Below, in pieces: positions 12,295 through 24,062 of a DNA stretch of 64,000 bases (position 1 is the first letter of the stretch; each line of letters opens with the position of its first letter). Origin of the DNA: Lotus japonicus (Eukaryota > Streptophyta > Magnoliopsida > Fabales > Fabaceae); contig NC_080041.1 of NCBI RefSeq assembly GCF_012489685.1, forward strand, positions 36,445,780 to 36,509,779, written 5' to 3'. The position numbers were made by a program, and so were the translations under genes. Under the pieces are notes generated by a model. It saw only the letters and a program-made list of their open reading frames with translations. It made no database searches and was not told the DNA's origin.

Positions 12295-12662
12295 TGTTCT
12301 GTACTAGGGAGATCTGACGTCGGAAACTGACAGAAAGTAAACCCTAGCAGAGTACTAAAAATATCACAAAAGGAATATTCTCATTAAATGTTCAAAAGGT
12401 ACTTTTTACAAAGGGTTGACCTCTCCTTTTATAGAGGGAATGATCATAACGTGGACTTTCTCTGTACTTGGGCCTGACAACCGGGGCCCAAGCCTCTATA
12501 CATATAAGACAAAACTAAAGGAATCTTCCAGCTGGCGCGTGGACCCATACAAAAGAAGGGCAGGCTTCGACGTTGTTCCACAAACCCCGCCATGGCCGCT
12601 TTCGTTCATCTAAATGCTCGATTTGGGCGGGAATAAGGGATACTTATGTCCCGCCCAGTCCA
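12295..12662 (-). repeat. 5' LTR of the Tat element
   Basis: 368 bp, matching 3015-3382 with two differences. It is followed by the target duplication CAAAT at 12663-12667. Confidence 0.93.
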
Positions 12663-12719
12663 CAAATATATAGGCCAAGGAATTGGTCAACCTAGTTAAT
12701 TAAAGTCAACTTCTTAGGC

Positions 12720-12923
12720 TCAAACCTCAGGACAACAACTTGCCTTGAACATTCCTAATTTCCTAGTCGAGTTTATGTCTGCGTCCACAAGAATACTCAA
12801 CGTGGCGAGATTTGGGCCTTTGTTGAATCTTTCATAGTACTTTTCCTTCAATTTTTCGTGCATTGAGCATTTCAAAGATTGTACTTGGTACTCGGCCAAA
12901 GATATAATTTTGTCTAAAGTCAC
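12720..12923 (-). other. Short open frame, possible gene fragment
   Basis: A 67-codon frame with a natural-looking composition (starts MTLDKIISLAEYQ, ends KASCCPEV) in the flank of the Tat element. I do not recognise it. It could be a truncated exon of a host gene or chance. Confidence 0.2.
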
Positions 12924-12969
12924 TTATGTAATCCAACAATTTTAATTTGAACATATGTCTTAAAAATTT

Positions 12970-14638
12970 GGCTTAAATGCACTTTTGCTCCCTCATCTTT
13001 CACCGTTGTGTGAAGTCTCTCTCTTATGTTTAAAAGGAGCAGAATCTCTCTCTCATGTATTAAAATGTGAAGATTCGCCCCTTCCGTTAGTTAGCCGTCT
13101 AAAAGCTAACAGAGGTTACTATTTTCACCCCCTTTTTTACTATCTCCACCACTTACATGATTTCTGGAAAAAAATTTAATTAAAAACTCAACACCAAGAA
13201 ATCTATTATCTTCATCTCTTCCCTTATGATCTTCATCTTCTTCATGGTATACAACAAAAAACCCTTTACCCCAAATTTAATCTCATACACACTTAGCCAC
13301 ACACACATTGACAAAAAATACTAGTAAAATATGCCTAGCAAATCAACAATGTGCGTCCTCTCCCTGTAATCTTCTTCCCCCTTCTATTTCTAAAAAATTA
13401 ATAACCATTCTAACTTATTCTCACCAAGATAATGATGTGTTTCTAGACGATGCAATAAAAACTCATTTCATCAAGTTTTGACACAAATCCTTCAAAAAGA
13501 CCATGAGATTCGAATTGAGGATCGGCCATTAACTTGTTTCATAATGAGGAAATAACAGCTCCCAATATGTTAAAATTTCAATTGTGAGATTTAAAGCATA
13601 TCTTTTCCAAGTGAAAACACCAGACACCAAATTAAACCCCAATAACCCAAAGTTGTCTTGCACTGTTCTGCAAAATACAACATCGAAACCAGAGACAATT
13701 CCTCCTCCTCCACGAAGAACCCTAATATTTCCACTGTCAATTTCTGCAATATCGCTGTTCAGGTTCAGAATCAGGGCCAAAAACCACCACTCCCTCTTTC
13801 CCTCAACCCACCTCACCACACCACCGTGGTTCTTCCTCTCTCATTCCACCCTCACCTCTCAATCTCAAATCTCTTCATCATCTTAAATCTGGATTTCCTG
13901 AAACCTCCATGGCCATCTTCCAGAAAATCATCTTCAACCTCCATCTCCCATCTTCAACCAAACCCAGATCTGTAACAAGAGGAAAAGGTCGCACCTTGGG
14001 AAGGTGTTGGCCGGCGGCGAAGAGCAGATGATCGGCGTTCTCACGTAGGCCACCCCTATTACCGTACCACCGGATCTGGGCGAGAAACAAACCCAAAGGT
14101 CGCACCTTTTCAGCAAGGGCTCTGTTGGTTCGGTGGTTGTTGCTGCCAAATGGTATGTGGATAAGGGGAAGAGGTTTTTAATGGTTTGGGATGAAGATGA
14201 AGATTATGGTTGATGTTAGATTTATTATTCATTCTGGATTTTGGGTTGTTTCCATGTTTTTGTTGTTGTTGATGCATATTGGAGATTAGAGATTTTTATT
14301 TCTACAAAGAATGGAGTGGTAATGGTGATGGTGTGGTGGAGGGTTGCTGGGTTGGTGTTGTTTAATGGAGAGAGATGAAGGAGTTTTTTTCTTTTTTCTT
14401 TTATAATTTTTTTTTGTTTTTAACTTATTTCATTTACTTTTTCCTTTATTTTATATTTTTGATTGAGGGGTGTGGTTAGTAAAAGGAGGAGGTGAAAATA
14501 GCAATCCCGTTAATAATTGGATGGAAAGTTAATGGTAGCACAAATTAAAACATGAGGGAGGGAATATGCTCCTTTTAAACATGGGGGAGGGACTTCGCAC
14601 AACGGTGAAAGATAAGGGAGCAAAAGTGCAATTAAGCC
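12970..14638. mobile_element. Non-autonomous Mutator-like element A (GGCTTAA type)
   Basis: 1,669 bp with terminal inverted repeats of about 100 bp, starting GGCTTAAATGCACTTTTGC on the left and GGCTTAATTGCACTTTTGC on the right. It is flanked by a perfect 9-bp duplication TAAAAATTT (12961-12969 and 14639-14647). Nine-base duplication plus long inverted repeats identify the Mutator superfamily. No transposase is present. Short open frames inside (such as 13584-13886 and 13529-13819) overlap each other and are not recognised. Confidence 0.88.
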
Positions 14639-14689
14639 TAAAAATTTATAGTTCGTGAAACAAGTTAAATATTAAATCACTTAAGTTCA

Positions 14690-15372
14690 GGGAGTCGGTA
14701 AGACCGACCACCACCTTAGCTCAAGCTCCACAATTCTTGTGGATAAGAGTTAGGGAACTACTATTCTGGGAGTCGACAAGACCGACCGGCCCCACCACCT
14801 GACCAATCTTGACCACCGACTCTGGACCCGAGGCGATTGTGCTTGGCCGATCACACTAGAAGCTGAGTGTGTCAAGAGCAACCATCGCCAGCTGGAGGTA
14901 AGATCCAAATTACCTCACCCATCCCATCGCTGACCCTAGGCTCTAGCTGTAGGGGGCTAGGAGCGAAGCTCAAGGTCTAGCCCCTACTTACTAGGAACCC
15001 CTGACCAACAGATCTCTGGAGAACTCCTGGAGCCCCAGAGGGATCTAGCAGCGAAGAGACGCCCAAGCCTAGGCACTCATGACTTCACCCAAGGCTCCCT
15101 CACTAAGAGCCCCAGGCAGGTATTCAACATTTTCACACTTAGAGTTTTCTCAACTATCTTTCTTGAACTAACATAGGCATCGGAGTCCCATCGCAGGGAT
15201 CCCTACCGGGCTCAACTACGGTGCTTGGACTCAACTCTCCACCCTTCCCAGTCTCAGGCGCTGCACCGCCTTTCCTCAGTTTAGCATTCCACCGTTCCTT
15301 TCTCATTCCACCTTCCCCGGGTGTTTTGGTTGTTTCCCTTGATCAATTGGCGCCGTCTGTAGGGAAAAAGAA
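14690..15372 (+). mobile_element. LTR remnant with primer binding site (Tat-like)
   Basis: GC-richer sequence ending ...TGATCA, then ATTGGCGCCGTCTGTAGGG at about 15348-15366, the same primer-binding motif as in the Tat element at 12295. The retrotransposon is cut off about 60 bp further in, next to the kinase pseudogene. The phrases CTACTATTCTGGGAG and TCAAGCTCCACAATTCTTGTGGA recur in similar form at 46910-47010, so the two remnants belong to related families. The 5' start of the LTR is not defined. Confidence 0.55.
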
Positions 15373-15425
15373 GCGGGAGATCAGGTGAAAGGGTAAATAA
15401 TGTTGACTACAATTTTAGTTCTTCC

Positions 15426-17499
15426 TTAACTCTTTAAAGGGGAGTCCTCCTGTAATTTACCACTAGAGAAAGATGCCACTACAGCTAAGCGATACAATAC
15501 TACAACACAAATAGTCCCAGGATTTGGAGCTAGCTTTTGAATTTCAGGGGAAATCATCCCAACCTTTGAAACCATATATTGGGTAGACCTTTCTCCTTCC
15601 ATAGCACCATCCACAAATTTGGTATATAAAAGCAGTAACTGATCATACCCAGATTGACAGATTCCTTCTCCTTTCGAAGAGCTGCCAATACGGGAAGAAG
15701 GGCATCTAGTGCAGTTCTACAACCAACTTCAAATATGGTGTATTTTGTCAAGGCAGCTGGTGCTTCAACCCAAACATATGCATCAGTACAGGATCCGGTT
15801 GCAAGAGCTACACTAGCAGCCTTAAACAGGTATGTGAGAGTTGTTGATAATGCACCTTCCATATTCCAGATAATGGTAGTACTAATATCACTAAGGGATT
15901 GTGCAACATCATTAAATGGATACCTGTGAGCAGTAAAAGCCATTTACAACTGAAATAGACTGAGACTTTGAAGGCCGTTCTCAACCGCAAATAACTGGTC
16001 AAGAATATAATTAATACTTAGTAAAACAAAGCAAAGTTACAACTCCAAATCAATTATTACAATTTCAGCCACCATACATAATTAAGGAAAACATATCAAA
16101 GCAGTTAACAACATGCAACCATTATATATTAATATTAAGAGGACAATGTTTTCCGGTGTATCGAAAAAATATTAAGAGGACAATGCAAGGCTTACATTGG
16201 TGCCACAATCACCACCACCAACTAGCTGGTCAAACTCATCTAGCCTCTCCTTTAGAACCATAGCTTCAGTAGCAACACTTTTAACAATTTCTTTTATCCA
16301 ACTAACTCCTTTATTGTTGAGGTTTTCAAGAACTTTCCTTATAAAAGACACTAGAGGGGAATCCAAGATAATTGCAGGAATAACAATTTCCTGAAGATAA
16401 CCATTGTCTGAAGATGGCCAGAAAGGTGCACTAGTTTTGCAAACCATCCAACGAAAAATATAAGGATCAGATCGAATAATAGAAATGGAAACGCCATTCT
16501 TTTCAAGAGAGGTCACAAACGTACCAGCGTAAAGCTTGTCTAAACCCAATCCATGATGTTCCTGTATCAAAGAAGTTGCTTTGACAGTAATTATCATGAC
16601 CTCAATTAAAGGAGTGGAACCTAACTCATTGATCCGAGTGATAACTCTAGAACATGTAGTATGCAGAGCACAACAAGATTCCTTGGAGAGAATTTGTTGT
16701 AATGTTGTGGTAAGTATCAGATTTATAGTTTGGTATGCGTCACTGTTTGCACTGATCATGGTCCATATCACCACTAGTCCCTTCAATGTTTGTAGCTTTA
16801 CACGCACCAACATTTATTGGGTTGAAGTACCCCTTGTACTTCTCTTCAATATAATTCTAATTGCTTATCAAAAAACGCACCAGCATGTATTTTAACATCC
16901 AAGGTGCCTATAATTTTAGATGCATGGTCTACTTCTTTAGTAATGTTATCAAGGGAAAGAACCTCTGCTGCAGCAGCTCCGACAACTTTATCTACTAAAA
17001 TAATCCCAACCAATCTATTTTGATTTTCTAGAACTGTACCCGAACAATCATCCTCCATAAAAACAGTATTGACACAAAACCCTTTTGTTTGAGCCTGAAG
17101 GGAAGCAAGTGCTAACATCGTGCACTCGAGATTGATGTTCTTAGCATTAAGGAGGCATCCCTTATGCCCAGTTACAACCTGAATCGCAATGATAACGAAA
17201 TCGAAGTTAGAAAGAAAGAGAGAATCGCCACAACATGCAACAGTCAACAACTAATAACCCACATATCCAGCATACGCGGTCTCATCAACATTGCATCCCC
17301 CTGATATGATAGCCACGTTTTCATAACTTCTCTTTCCGCAAGGAATGTCTCGCCGGAATACAACTTTAGACTATCCTAGTAAATCTAGGTAGGTCAATTG
17401 GGGATATGTAGAGACAAGACCCAACATGTAATCATTCACAAGGTAGCCATCAGTGACTATCTCAGTTAGTTCTTCAGAGGAGTTCGAAGACTGTGCCAT
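15426..17499 (-). pseudogene. Dihydroxyacetone kinase pseudogene
   Basis: Read right to left, pieces line up in order with a plant dihydroxyacetone (glycerone) kinase: N-terminus (LVNDYMLGLVSTYPQLTYLD, 17371-17499); the AIISGG strand; CGDSLFLSNFDFV and VTGHKGCLLNAKN (16846-17250); ELGSTPLIEVMI, HHGLGLDKLYAGTFVTSLEKN and a VGGGDCGT segment of the DhaL part (16172-16813); then HRYPFNDVAQSLSDI, CRTALDALLPVLAALRKE and ISPEIQKLAPNPGT. The intact enzyme phosphorylates dihydroxyacetone with ATP in the cytosol. Here at least two in-frame stops lie near 17270-17375, and the GGGSGHEP active-site loop reads GGCNVDET, losing the active-site His. It cannot be a working kinase. Confidence 0.8.
16149..16167. 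other. 19-bp micro-insertion with 18-bp target duplication
   Basis: TTTTCCGGTGTATCGAAAA sits between two copies of AATATTAAGAGGACAATG (16131-16148 and 16168-16185), inside the kinase pseudogene. The long duplication and T-run suggest an extremely 5'-truncated retroposon. Confidence 0.55.
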
Positions 17500-17639
17500 G
17501 GTAGAAGAAACTAATGAAGCAGAAAAATGCAAAACGAGAAGGAAGAGAGAGGAGAGAAAGAGAGCAAATGGAATTTGAAAATTGAATGTACATATTACAG
17601 AGGGGCCTTTTATAAATGAAGAATTTAGCATATAATTTT

Positions 17640-18789
17640 GGCTTAATTCCATTTTGGGCCCCTGATCTTTTAAAAATGAGCGATCGGGGCCCCCCGTGTT
17701 TAAACGTAGCGGTCAGGCTCCCTGATGTCTCTAAAACGTGCGATCCAAGCCCTTCCGTCTGTTTCCGTTAGTTGACTAAACAGAGCTTCATTTCTCATTC
17801 TTCTACTCAATAACAACAATTAAACACAAATCTAATTACTCTTCTTCTTTTTTTTCATTATCTCATCTTCTCCCACCATACAAAATCAACAAAACCCATG
17901 GAAGAAGATGCATGATTGTCTCTATTCCAAAAAATTACCCAAATCCAGAAATTATCGAAATGCTTAAACTTCAAATCAAAATCAATTTTCCTACAAAATC
18001 AATTTCTGGGCTTCCTACAAATTACCCACCACCAACTTTTCGTTCTTCTTCTCCCTCTCTCATCCGCACCTTCCATCAAAATCAATTTCTGGGCTTCCTA
18101 CAAAATCTTCTTCTTTTTCTTCAGATCCGCACCACCACACCACACCTTTTCCACCATACCATCACTTTTCCTTTCACCTCCCACAACCTGAGCTCGTTGC
18201 TGCCACCGCGCCATCTCCACCGCTTTCCTTCCCTTCGTTCTATGTTGAACCCCTCTCTTCAGCTTCCTTTAGCTTCTCCTCAACAAACCCACCCCCACCC
18301 ACCTGCAACCGCCACCCAACCAACCAGAGGAGAGAGCGAGATCGAGAGAGAGAGAGAGGGCGAGATCCAGAGGAGAGCTCGAGATCCAGAGCGAGATCGA
18401 GAGAGAGAGAGAGAACGAGTCTGAGAGATTTGGGGTTGTGGGGTGAGGTGAGGTTGAGGGAGCCATGGAAGCCATGGAAGGAGGAAGGAGGAAGATGAAA
18501 GAAGAAGAAAGAAGAAGAAGTGTGAAAGAGGGAGAGAGAGGGTCGAGTATGAGAGAGAGGACTGAGTCTTTTTCATTTTTATTATTATTAACTTTCAATA
18601 TTTTATTTTTTTTATTAGAAATTAAATAAATGCCACGTCAGCATTCTGTTTGGTCAACAGACGGAACCTAACGGAAGGACGTTAATCGCACGTTTTAGAA
18701 ACGTCAGGGACCTTGACCACACGTTTTATACACGGGGGGTGCAGATCGCACATTTATGAAACATCAGGGGCCCAAAGTGGAATTAAGCC
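17640..18789. mobile_element. Non-autonomous Mutator-like element B (GGCTTAA type)
   Basis: 1,150 bp with about 150-bp inverted repeats starting GGCTTAATTCCATTTTGGG (left) and GGCTTAATTCCACTTTGGG (right). It is flanked by a perfect 9-bp duplication TATAATTTT (17631-17639 and 18790-18798). It lies just upstream of the kinase pseudogene's first exon. The inside holds a pyrimidine-rich then GA-rich low-complexity tract (18320-18420) that creates overlapping spurious frames. No transposase. Confidence 0.88.
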
Positions 18790-18799
18790 TATAATTTTT

Positions 18800-19063
18800 G
18801 TGTGTATAGTGTATAAACGGTCCCAATAAGCAACTTTGCAAGAGCCATTGTTCTGCAAAAGAGCATGTTTGAGGCTCCACCTCTTCAAATCTTGCGGACG
18901 CGGCGCTGTACCGTTCCACGTACTGCTCCAACGTCTCTCGCTCCTCCTGCCAAATCTGAAACAGATCCTCGACCTCGCTGGCAGAGAAATGGCCCAGGAA
19001 TTTCGACGCGAAGTCGCGGAACTTCTTTATGGATCCCTGCGGCAGGGCCATAAACCAAGTCAT
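18800..19063 (-). pseudogene. Ty3/gypsy gag fragment
   Basis: A frame with FRDFASKFLGHFSAS, ERETLEQYVERYSAA and ARFEEVEP reads as the middle of a Retrotrans_gag domain (compare FTDLSTKFLTQFSAN and EKLKNYMARFSK in the Tat gag of this window). It is cut at both ends. Kinase-like sequence begins within about 20 bp, with no LTR or duplication seen. Confidence 0.6.
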
Positions 19064-19079
19064 TGCTGCGCCTCAGAAA

Positions 19080-19560
19080 GTGGAGGGAAGCATTCTGGAA
19101 CTTGTCTGTGGTTCCTTATAAAAGTTCACTAAAGGGGATTCCAGAATAATTGAAGGAATAACAGTTCTGAAGATAACCATTGTCTGAAGATAGCAAGAAA
19201 GGTTCACTAGTTTTGCAACCCTTCGTCCGAAAAATATAAAGATCAGATCGAATAATTGAAATGGAAAAACCACTCTTTTCAAGAGAGGTCATAAAAGCAC
19301 CAGCGCAAAGCTTGTCTAAAACCAATCCATGATGTTCCTGTATCAAAGAAGCTGCTTTTCCAGCAATTATCATGACCTCAATTAAAGGAGTGGAACCTTA
19401 CCCATTGATCCAAGCGATAACTCTAGAACCTGTAGTAAGCGAAACACAATAAGATTCCTTGAAGAGAAATTTTTGTAATGTCGTGGTAAGTATCACATTT
19501 ATAGTTTAGTTTGCGTCAATGTCTTCACACTAATCACGGTGCATATCACCATTAGTCCCT
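19080..19560 (-). pseudogene. Second, partial dihydroxyacetone kinase fragment
   Basis: Matches the 16320-16770 part of the larger pseudogene, with LIQEHHGLVLDKLCAGAF, MTSLEKSGFSISIIRSDLY and the same SSDNGYLQ insertion, interrupted by frameshifts. Shared changes such as SSDNGYLQ indicate that both fragments derive from the same already-diverged kinase copy. Confidence 0.7.
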
Positions 19561-19937
19561 ACAAAGTGATACTTCTTCAGTAAGGTTATCATCCTCCACA
19601 GAATAATCATCCATTTTGCGTCAAACCATTTTGAGTTTTTAGAAGCAGTACCCGAATAATCATCCTCCACAGAAAACAGTCTTGACACTTCTCCTCAACT
19701 GTCTTCTGCTGAGCTACCTTCAAAGTCTCAATTTCCTTCTGCCAAGCCTTCTTTCCTGATCATCCTTCTAGAGCAACAGCCTCCGAGAAGCATCCAAATC
19801 GACATCAGTGATAGACAACTTCTTTCCGAGAGTACCCCATGGCAACTTATATTACATGCCTATCATGTCAAACGAGCTCTGATTCAATGAATAAACGTAT
19901 ACATGAAGTATTTATAACAACTAATTGACAACTTAGT
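19561..19937. other. Mixed degenerate sequence before the MULE
   Basis: Contains further short kinase-like phrases (AAACAGT-CTTGACAC near 19675, like 17070) and, on the minus strand, a short Lys/Glu-rich segment (KKAWQKEIETLK) that may be a retroelement coiled-coil fragment. No intact gene. Confidence 0.4.
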
Positions 19938-19946
19938 TGAAAACTG

Positions 19947-20058
19947 GAATTTTTTTTCTAAATAATGCAAAAAAGTTTTTTAATTAGCAAAAAGGGGCAC
20001 GAAAAAATTTATTTAGCAAGATGGGGTACTTTTAGTGGGATTCGCGAGTTTTGTTGCG
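19947..20058 (+). repeat. Left terminal inverted repeat of the MULE
   Basis: About 112 bp pairing with 38823-38933. It includes AATTAGCAAAAAGGGG and TTTAGCAAGATGGGGTAC, and ends with the dyad CGCGAGTTTTGTTGCG. Confidence 0.88.
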
Positions 20059-20305
20059 TTTCCATCTATTATTCTGAAAAAGGTCTGACTGCGTTGGGAG
20101 GTGCAGGGTGATTGGGGAAATCATTGCTTTATGATGGTGGGATTCGCAAGTTTTCTTGCGTTTTCCATGTCAGGGTGGCAGGTTGCACGTTATTGGATTC
20201 GCAAGTTTTCTTGCGTTTTCCATGTAGTTTGAATGATGGTCAATGATGGTGGCAGGGTGGCAGGGTGGCAGGTTGCACGTTATTGGTGTCGCGACTTTAC
20301 CTGCG
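20043..20305. promoter_or_regulatory. Left subterminal dyad motifs (CGCAA-N6-TTGCG)
   Basis: Sixteen-base dyads at 20043-20058, 20145-20160 (CGCAAGTTTTCTTGCG, perfect), 20200-20215 (identical) and 20290-20305 (degenerate). They lie in a block of GGTGGCAGG repeats upstream of MURA. Matching dyads occur at the other end of the MULE. They may be transposase binding sites or promoter elements (inference). Confidence 0.5.
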
Positions 20306-20573
20306 AATTCAAGTGCTTTTCAGGTGGCAGTACTGACATGGAGGGAAAGGAATGGCTAAGATTGAATGCTCAATTTTTTTTGCGAATCCAGGATATACAA
20401 AATGACAAAATAAGCGAGATTGACTGGATTCTCAATTATTTTTGCGAATTCAAAACACTATAAGTTAACTCTTGAGCCTCATAACTTTCTTCTACGAAAA
20501 ATACACTTCAATATTTTCAAAACTTCAATCTCCTGCATTTCAGAACGTTTCTGTAACGAAAAAAACCTTTGCA

Positions 20574-23289
20574 ATGGATCAAGTTATTACTTTTGTGTAT
20601 TACGATGGCAGGGTTGTCCATGGCGACCAAGGTGCCATATTCGAAGGTCGGAGAAGGTCCATGCATCTGAAGCGAAACATTACCTTCGACCGTTTGAAGA
20701 AGAAAATCCACGAAAGGTTGAAGCTGCAAAGGAACCAGATGATTTCTAGAGTCAGCTCTAGATTTATGACGACACCGAATCCCATTTTTTTTAAGCATTT
20801 TGAGATAGTTGATAATGTTGATGTTCAAGTCATGATGGATGCATTTAGTCAGCAGTCATATATGGTTCAGCTGGAGCTGTATGTTGAAGTTACTGAAGCT
20901 GGAAGTTCATCAATGTCAGTGCCGACGTATCTGTCGTCTACTCAACCGAGACCCACTGAAGACGGTGGTAGACATGTTGTTGATGAGGAGCTTCTTGCAG
21001 AACCATATACTGTGCCTTTTAGCGTTATGAGTATTGAAGAGACCAATATCGTCGTTCCTTCGGATGTCGCAGTTAATTTGGGCGATGATTATGACTACCG
21101 CCTTGACAATGATAATGTGGACGGTGAAGTCATTCCTTCAGACGATGACCACAATGAAGATGAAAGAATGCAACAAGAAGGTGACGAGTCTGACACAGAC
21201 GATGAGGGAGACCGACACGCTAATCCTCAGCCTCGGATGGCACCTCATCCTGCTGATCAACCTGCGGCACCAGTGAATGTCAATGTTGAAACTCAAGGTA
21301 TGTACAATCAACATATCTCATCAAGCGTTGTTTTTTATAAATATATGGTACTTGATATATTTCTATAATTTTATAGGCCACCCAAACACGGCCCCATTCA
21401 GGAGTGCTTCTTCGCATTATACATATATTAACTGGGATCACCCAGATGAAGAAACTGATTTTTATTCTGAAACGGATGTGAATGGATCATGGAAGCTAGG
21501 TGATGACTTATGTAAAGGGTTGATTTTTGAAAACAAGCGTGCTGTACAGGATGCCTTGTTACACTATTGTTTTAGACTAAATCAAACTTATAAGATGAGT
21601 GAATCCAAGCCAGAGTACTTTACTGCAAAGTGTCAGAAATCCGTAGATGGCTGCCCGTGGAGGATAAGGGCACATCTATCCAAGAAAATTGGTAAATGGA
21701 TCATATCCAAATGGGGGGGTTCGCATACGTGCTTAAATGCGATGACTTCTCAAGACCACAAGAAGATGACGTCCACCTTCATGTCCAACTACATTCTTGG
21801 TATATATTGCTTGCATATGATTATTATTTCGCTACACATTTACAAATATGAAATTGCTATTAACATACATTATTTTTCTTTTATGTCTTAGGCATGGTAA
21901 GTGCCCAACCAACTATCCCTATTTCCCTCATACAAGAGAGGATAAGTGGTCAACTCAATTATATGGTGTCATACTTTAAAGCTTGGAAGGCGAAGCAAAA
22001 AGCACTTGCTCGCGTGTTCGGTGATTGGGAGGAGTCTTACGACCTGCTCCCTAGGTGGTTGGAATATATGCTGAGGTTTTCCCCTGGATCCCATTACGAG
22101 TTTGTCACAACTGACTATAAGGACCAGTATGGCAATGTTGTTCCTGATTTCAAGAAATTTGGTCGAGTGTTTTGGACGTACAAACAATGTTGTGACGCAT
22201 TCAACTATTGCAAGCCAATGATACAAATTGATGGCACATTCCTCTACGGAAAGTATAGTGGAACTTTGCTTATTGCCACGACACAGGACGGGAACAGTAA
22301 TGTGTTGCCTTTAGCTTTTGCAATTGTGGAGGGAGAAACACTCGGTGCTTGGACGTGGTTTCTTCGTCTGATGCGTGTGCATGTCACCAAGAAACAAGGG
22401 ATATGTCTAATATCAGACAGACACGCTAGCATTCTCTCAGCAGTGGGGAATCCGTCTAACGGGTGGCAGCCACCAAACGCTTATCATGTGTATTGCATTC
22501 GCCACGTTGCCAGTAATTTCAACAACAGGTTTCACAACACAGAGCAAAAAAATGAACTGATAAATATGGGTAAGTTTGCGTCTGTTCATTAGTTCAATGC
22601 GATGTTTTTTTAATATGGAATATTGAAATTTGTTTGAAATGTGCAGCTTACGAGCCTTGCCCATATCTTTTCGAGCAACGCTTAGCGGCGTTTCGAGGGC
22701 ACAACACAGCTGTCCGGCAATGGATAAATGACATCAGTAATGAGAAATGGAGCCGAGCGTGTGATGTGGAAGGTCGTAGGTATGGCCACATGACCACGAA
22801 CTTATCTGAGGCTGTGAACAAAGTGTTTAGGGGTGCTAGAAACTTGCCTATCACTGCACTTGTTAAATGCACATATGGCAGGCTTGTGGAATATTTTGTG
22901 CAGCGAGGTTCTGCAGCAGCAGCACAACAAAGAGCCGGCGACATATATTGTAACAAGGTCATGGAGGCCATGACAAAGAATGCGACGATTGCCCAGTCTC
23001 ACATTGTGCGGACGTATAGCATAGATAGGTCCAGGTTCGAAGTAGAGGAGGGATTCAACCAGCAGAACCATCGCAGTGGTTATACGTGGCAACTGAACTT
23101 AGATGAAAGAACTTGCGAATGTGGGCGCTTCCAGACGTTCAAATATCCTTGTTCACATGTGATCGCCGCGTGCGCCAACCAGAGTTTAGACTATCTTCAA
23201 TATGTGGACCCTGTTTATACGATTCAGAACATTGTGGATGCGTATTCAGGGCAGTGGTACCCCATTGGGAATGATCTGAACATGCCGCC
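20574..23289 (+). CDS. MURA transposase of the MULE, exons 1-3 and most of exon 4 (disrupted)
   Basis: Exons 20574-21297, 21377-21799, 21892-22569 and 22647-23289, all with GT-AG junctions and correct phases. The frame resumes at 34860 after the nested element; the uninterrupted protein would have been 869 residues. An N-terminal PB1-like region (about 1-110) is followed by an acidic stretch and the MuDR DNA-binding domain (KCQKSVDGCPWRIRA, HTCLN). Next is the MULE transposase core with catalytic Asp496 (MIQIDGTFL), Asp558 (LISDRHASI) and Glu663 (TTNLSEAVN), plus the YCIRHVASNFN signature, then a SWIM zinc finger (CECGRFQTFKYPCSH, from 765). The enzyme acts in the nucleus on the element ends. 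Every domain is intact; only the last exon is split by the retrotransposon. Transcripts would read into the LTR and add about 18 unrelated codons (to 23347). Confidence 0.9.
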
Positions 23290-24053
23290 TGTGAGACCCA
23301 AGTTTTTGAGTTGGAATAAACCGAATAAAATTTCTTTTCACGATTAATTTGATGTAACGTGAAGGGAAAACCTGAACAAGGGGTAAATGGATGGAATGAA
23401 TTTGTGAAGGAGAAAGTTCAAGAAAAGCTAAAGATTGTATCAAAGTCGATAAGAGTTATAGCACGACTAATATTCGCATTTAAAACCTAGGACAAGAACT
23501 TTAGGAAACAAAACTATGTTCCAGCTTTGGAACACTATAGGAATATAATTTCCAACAAACTTCCAGCTTTGGAACACTATAGGAAATCTTCCAAAAATCT
23601 TCTAGAGGAAAATAAGACTTTCTCTTATTCCTTTCCAAAACGAGCGTTTCGATACGAAACTCTAGGATGTACGAACGTCTGATTCCGATACTCGGAAGTT
23701 TGCCGAAACGGAATCCCTGATAGTTCAGAAACCCTAAAATCGACGGACGATGGAGACTTTTCTACTCGGGGCTTCAAATAAAGATTTCATCCGCGAACGC
23801 TCACTCTAATCGACGTTCCAAATCTTTCTTCAGAAGGAAGTTTCTGCATCCGAGGTCAATATCATAAAGTGCATAAAGTGCATTTTTAATGCCGGTAAGC
23901 ATTAAAAACAAGCCTCGAAAACCAAAAATCATACTGATATTTCTTTGAAGAATTAGAAGATTCAGCGGGAAGAATATTGTGTCTAAAATACGTTGGAATC
24001 AGTAGGAAAAATCGGAATCGCGAAATTTTCATTTTTCCGCGTTTTCCATTTCC

Positions 24054-24062
24054 TATATATAG
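24054..24062 (+). promoter_or_regulatory. TATA box of the 5' LTR
   Basis: TATATATAG, followed about 40 bp later by a GGAGAGGGAGTGG leader-like purine stretch. It is the best candidate for the U3/R start. An identical copy is at 31676 in the 3' LTR. Confidence 0.45.

Larger units (their letters stand above)
3015..12662 (-). mobile_element. Ty3/gypsy LTR retrotransposon, Tat lineage, with antisense gene
   Basis: A 9,648-bp element on the minus strand with 368-bp LTRs at both ends and a perfect 5-bp target duplication CAAAT (3010-3014 and 12663-12667). Order in the sense of transcription: LTR, primer binding site, gag, protease, reverse transcriptase, RNase H, second (archaeal-type) RNase H, integrase, then a long 3' region with an oppositely oriented gene, then LTR. 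The dual RNase H and the antisense gene place it in the Tat lineage. The two LTRs differ at two positions I could find (3131 versus 12411, and one G/A in the GGGCGGGC/GGGCAGGC stretch), so the insertion is young. Frameshifts and stops in gag-pol make it non-autonomous now. Confidence 0.93.

Noticed and set aside
13529..13886. Open frames on both strands inside MULE A as a captured gene
   Set aside because: Mutually overlapping, not recognised, no splice structure consistent with a gene.
18269..18598. Overlapping Ser/Leu/Pro-rich frames near 18270-18600 on both strands
   Set aside because: Produced by the GA/CT low-complexity tract inside MULE B.
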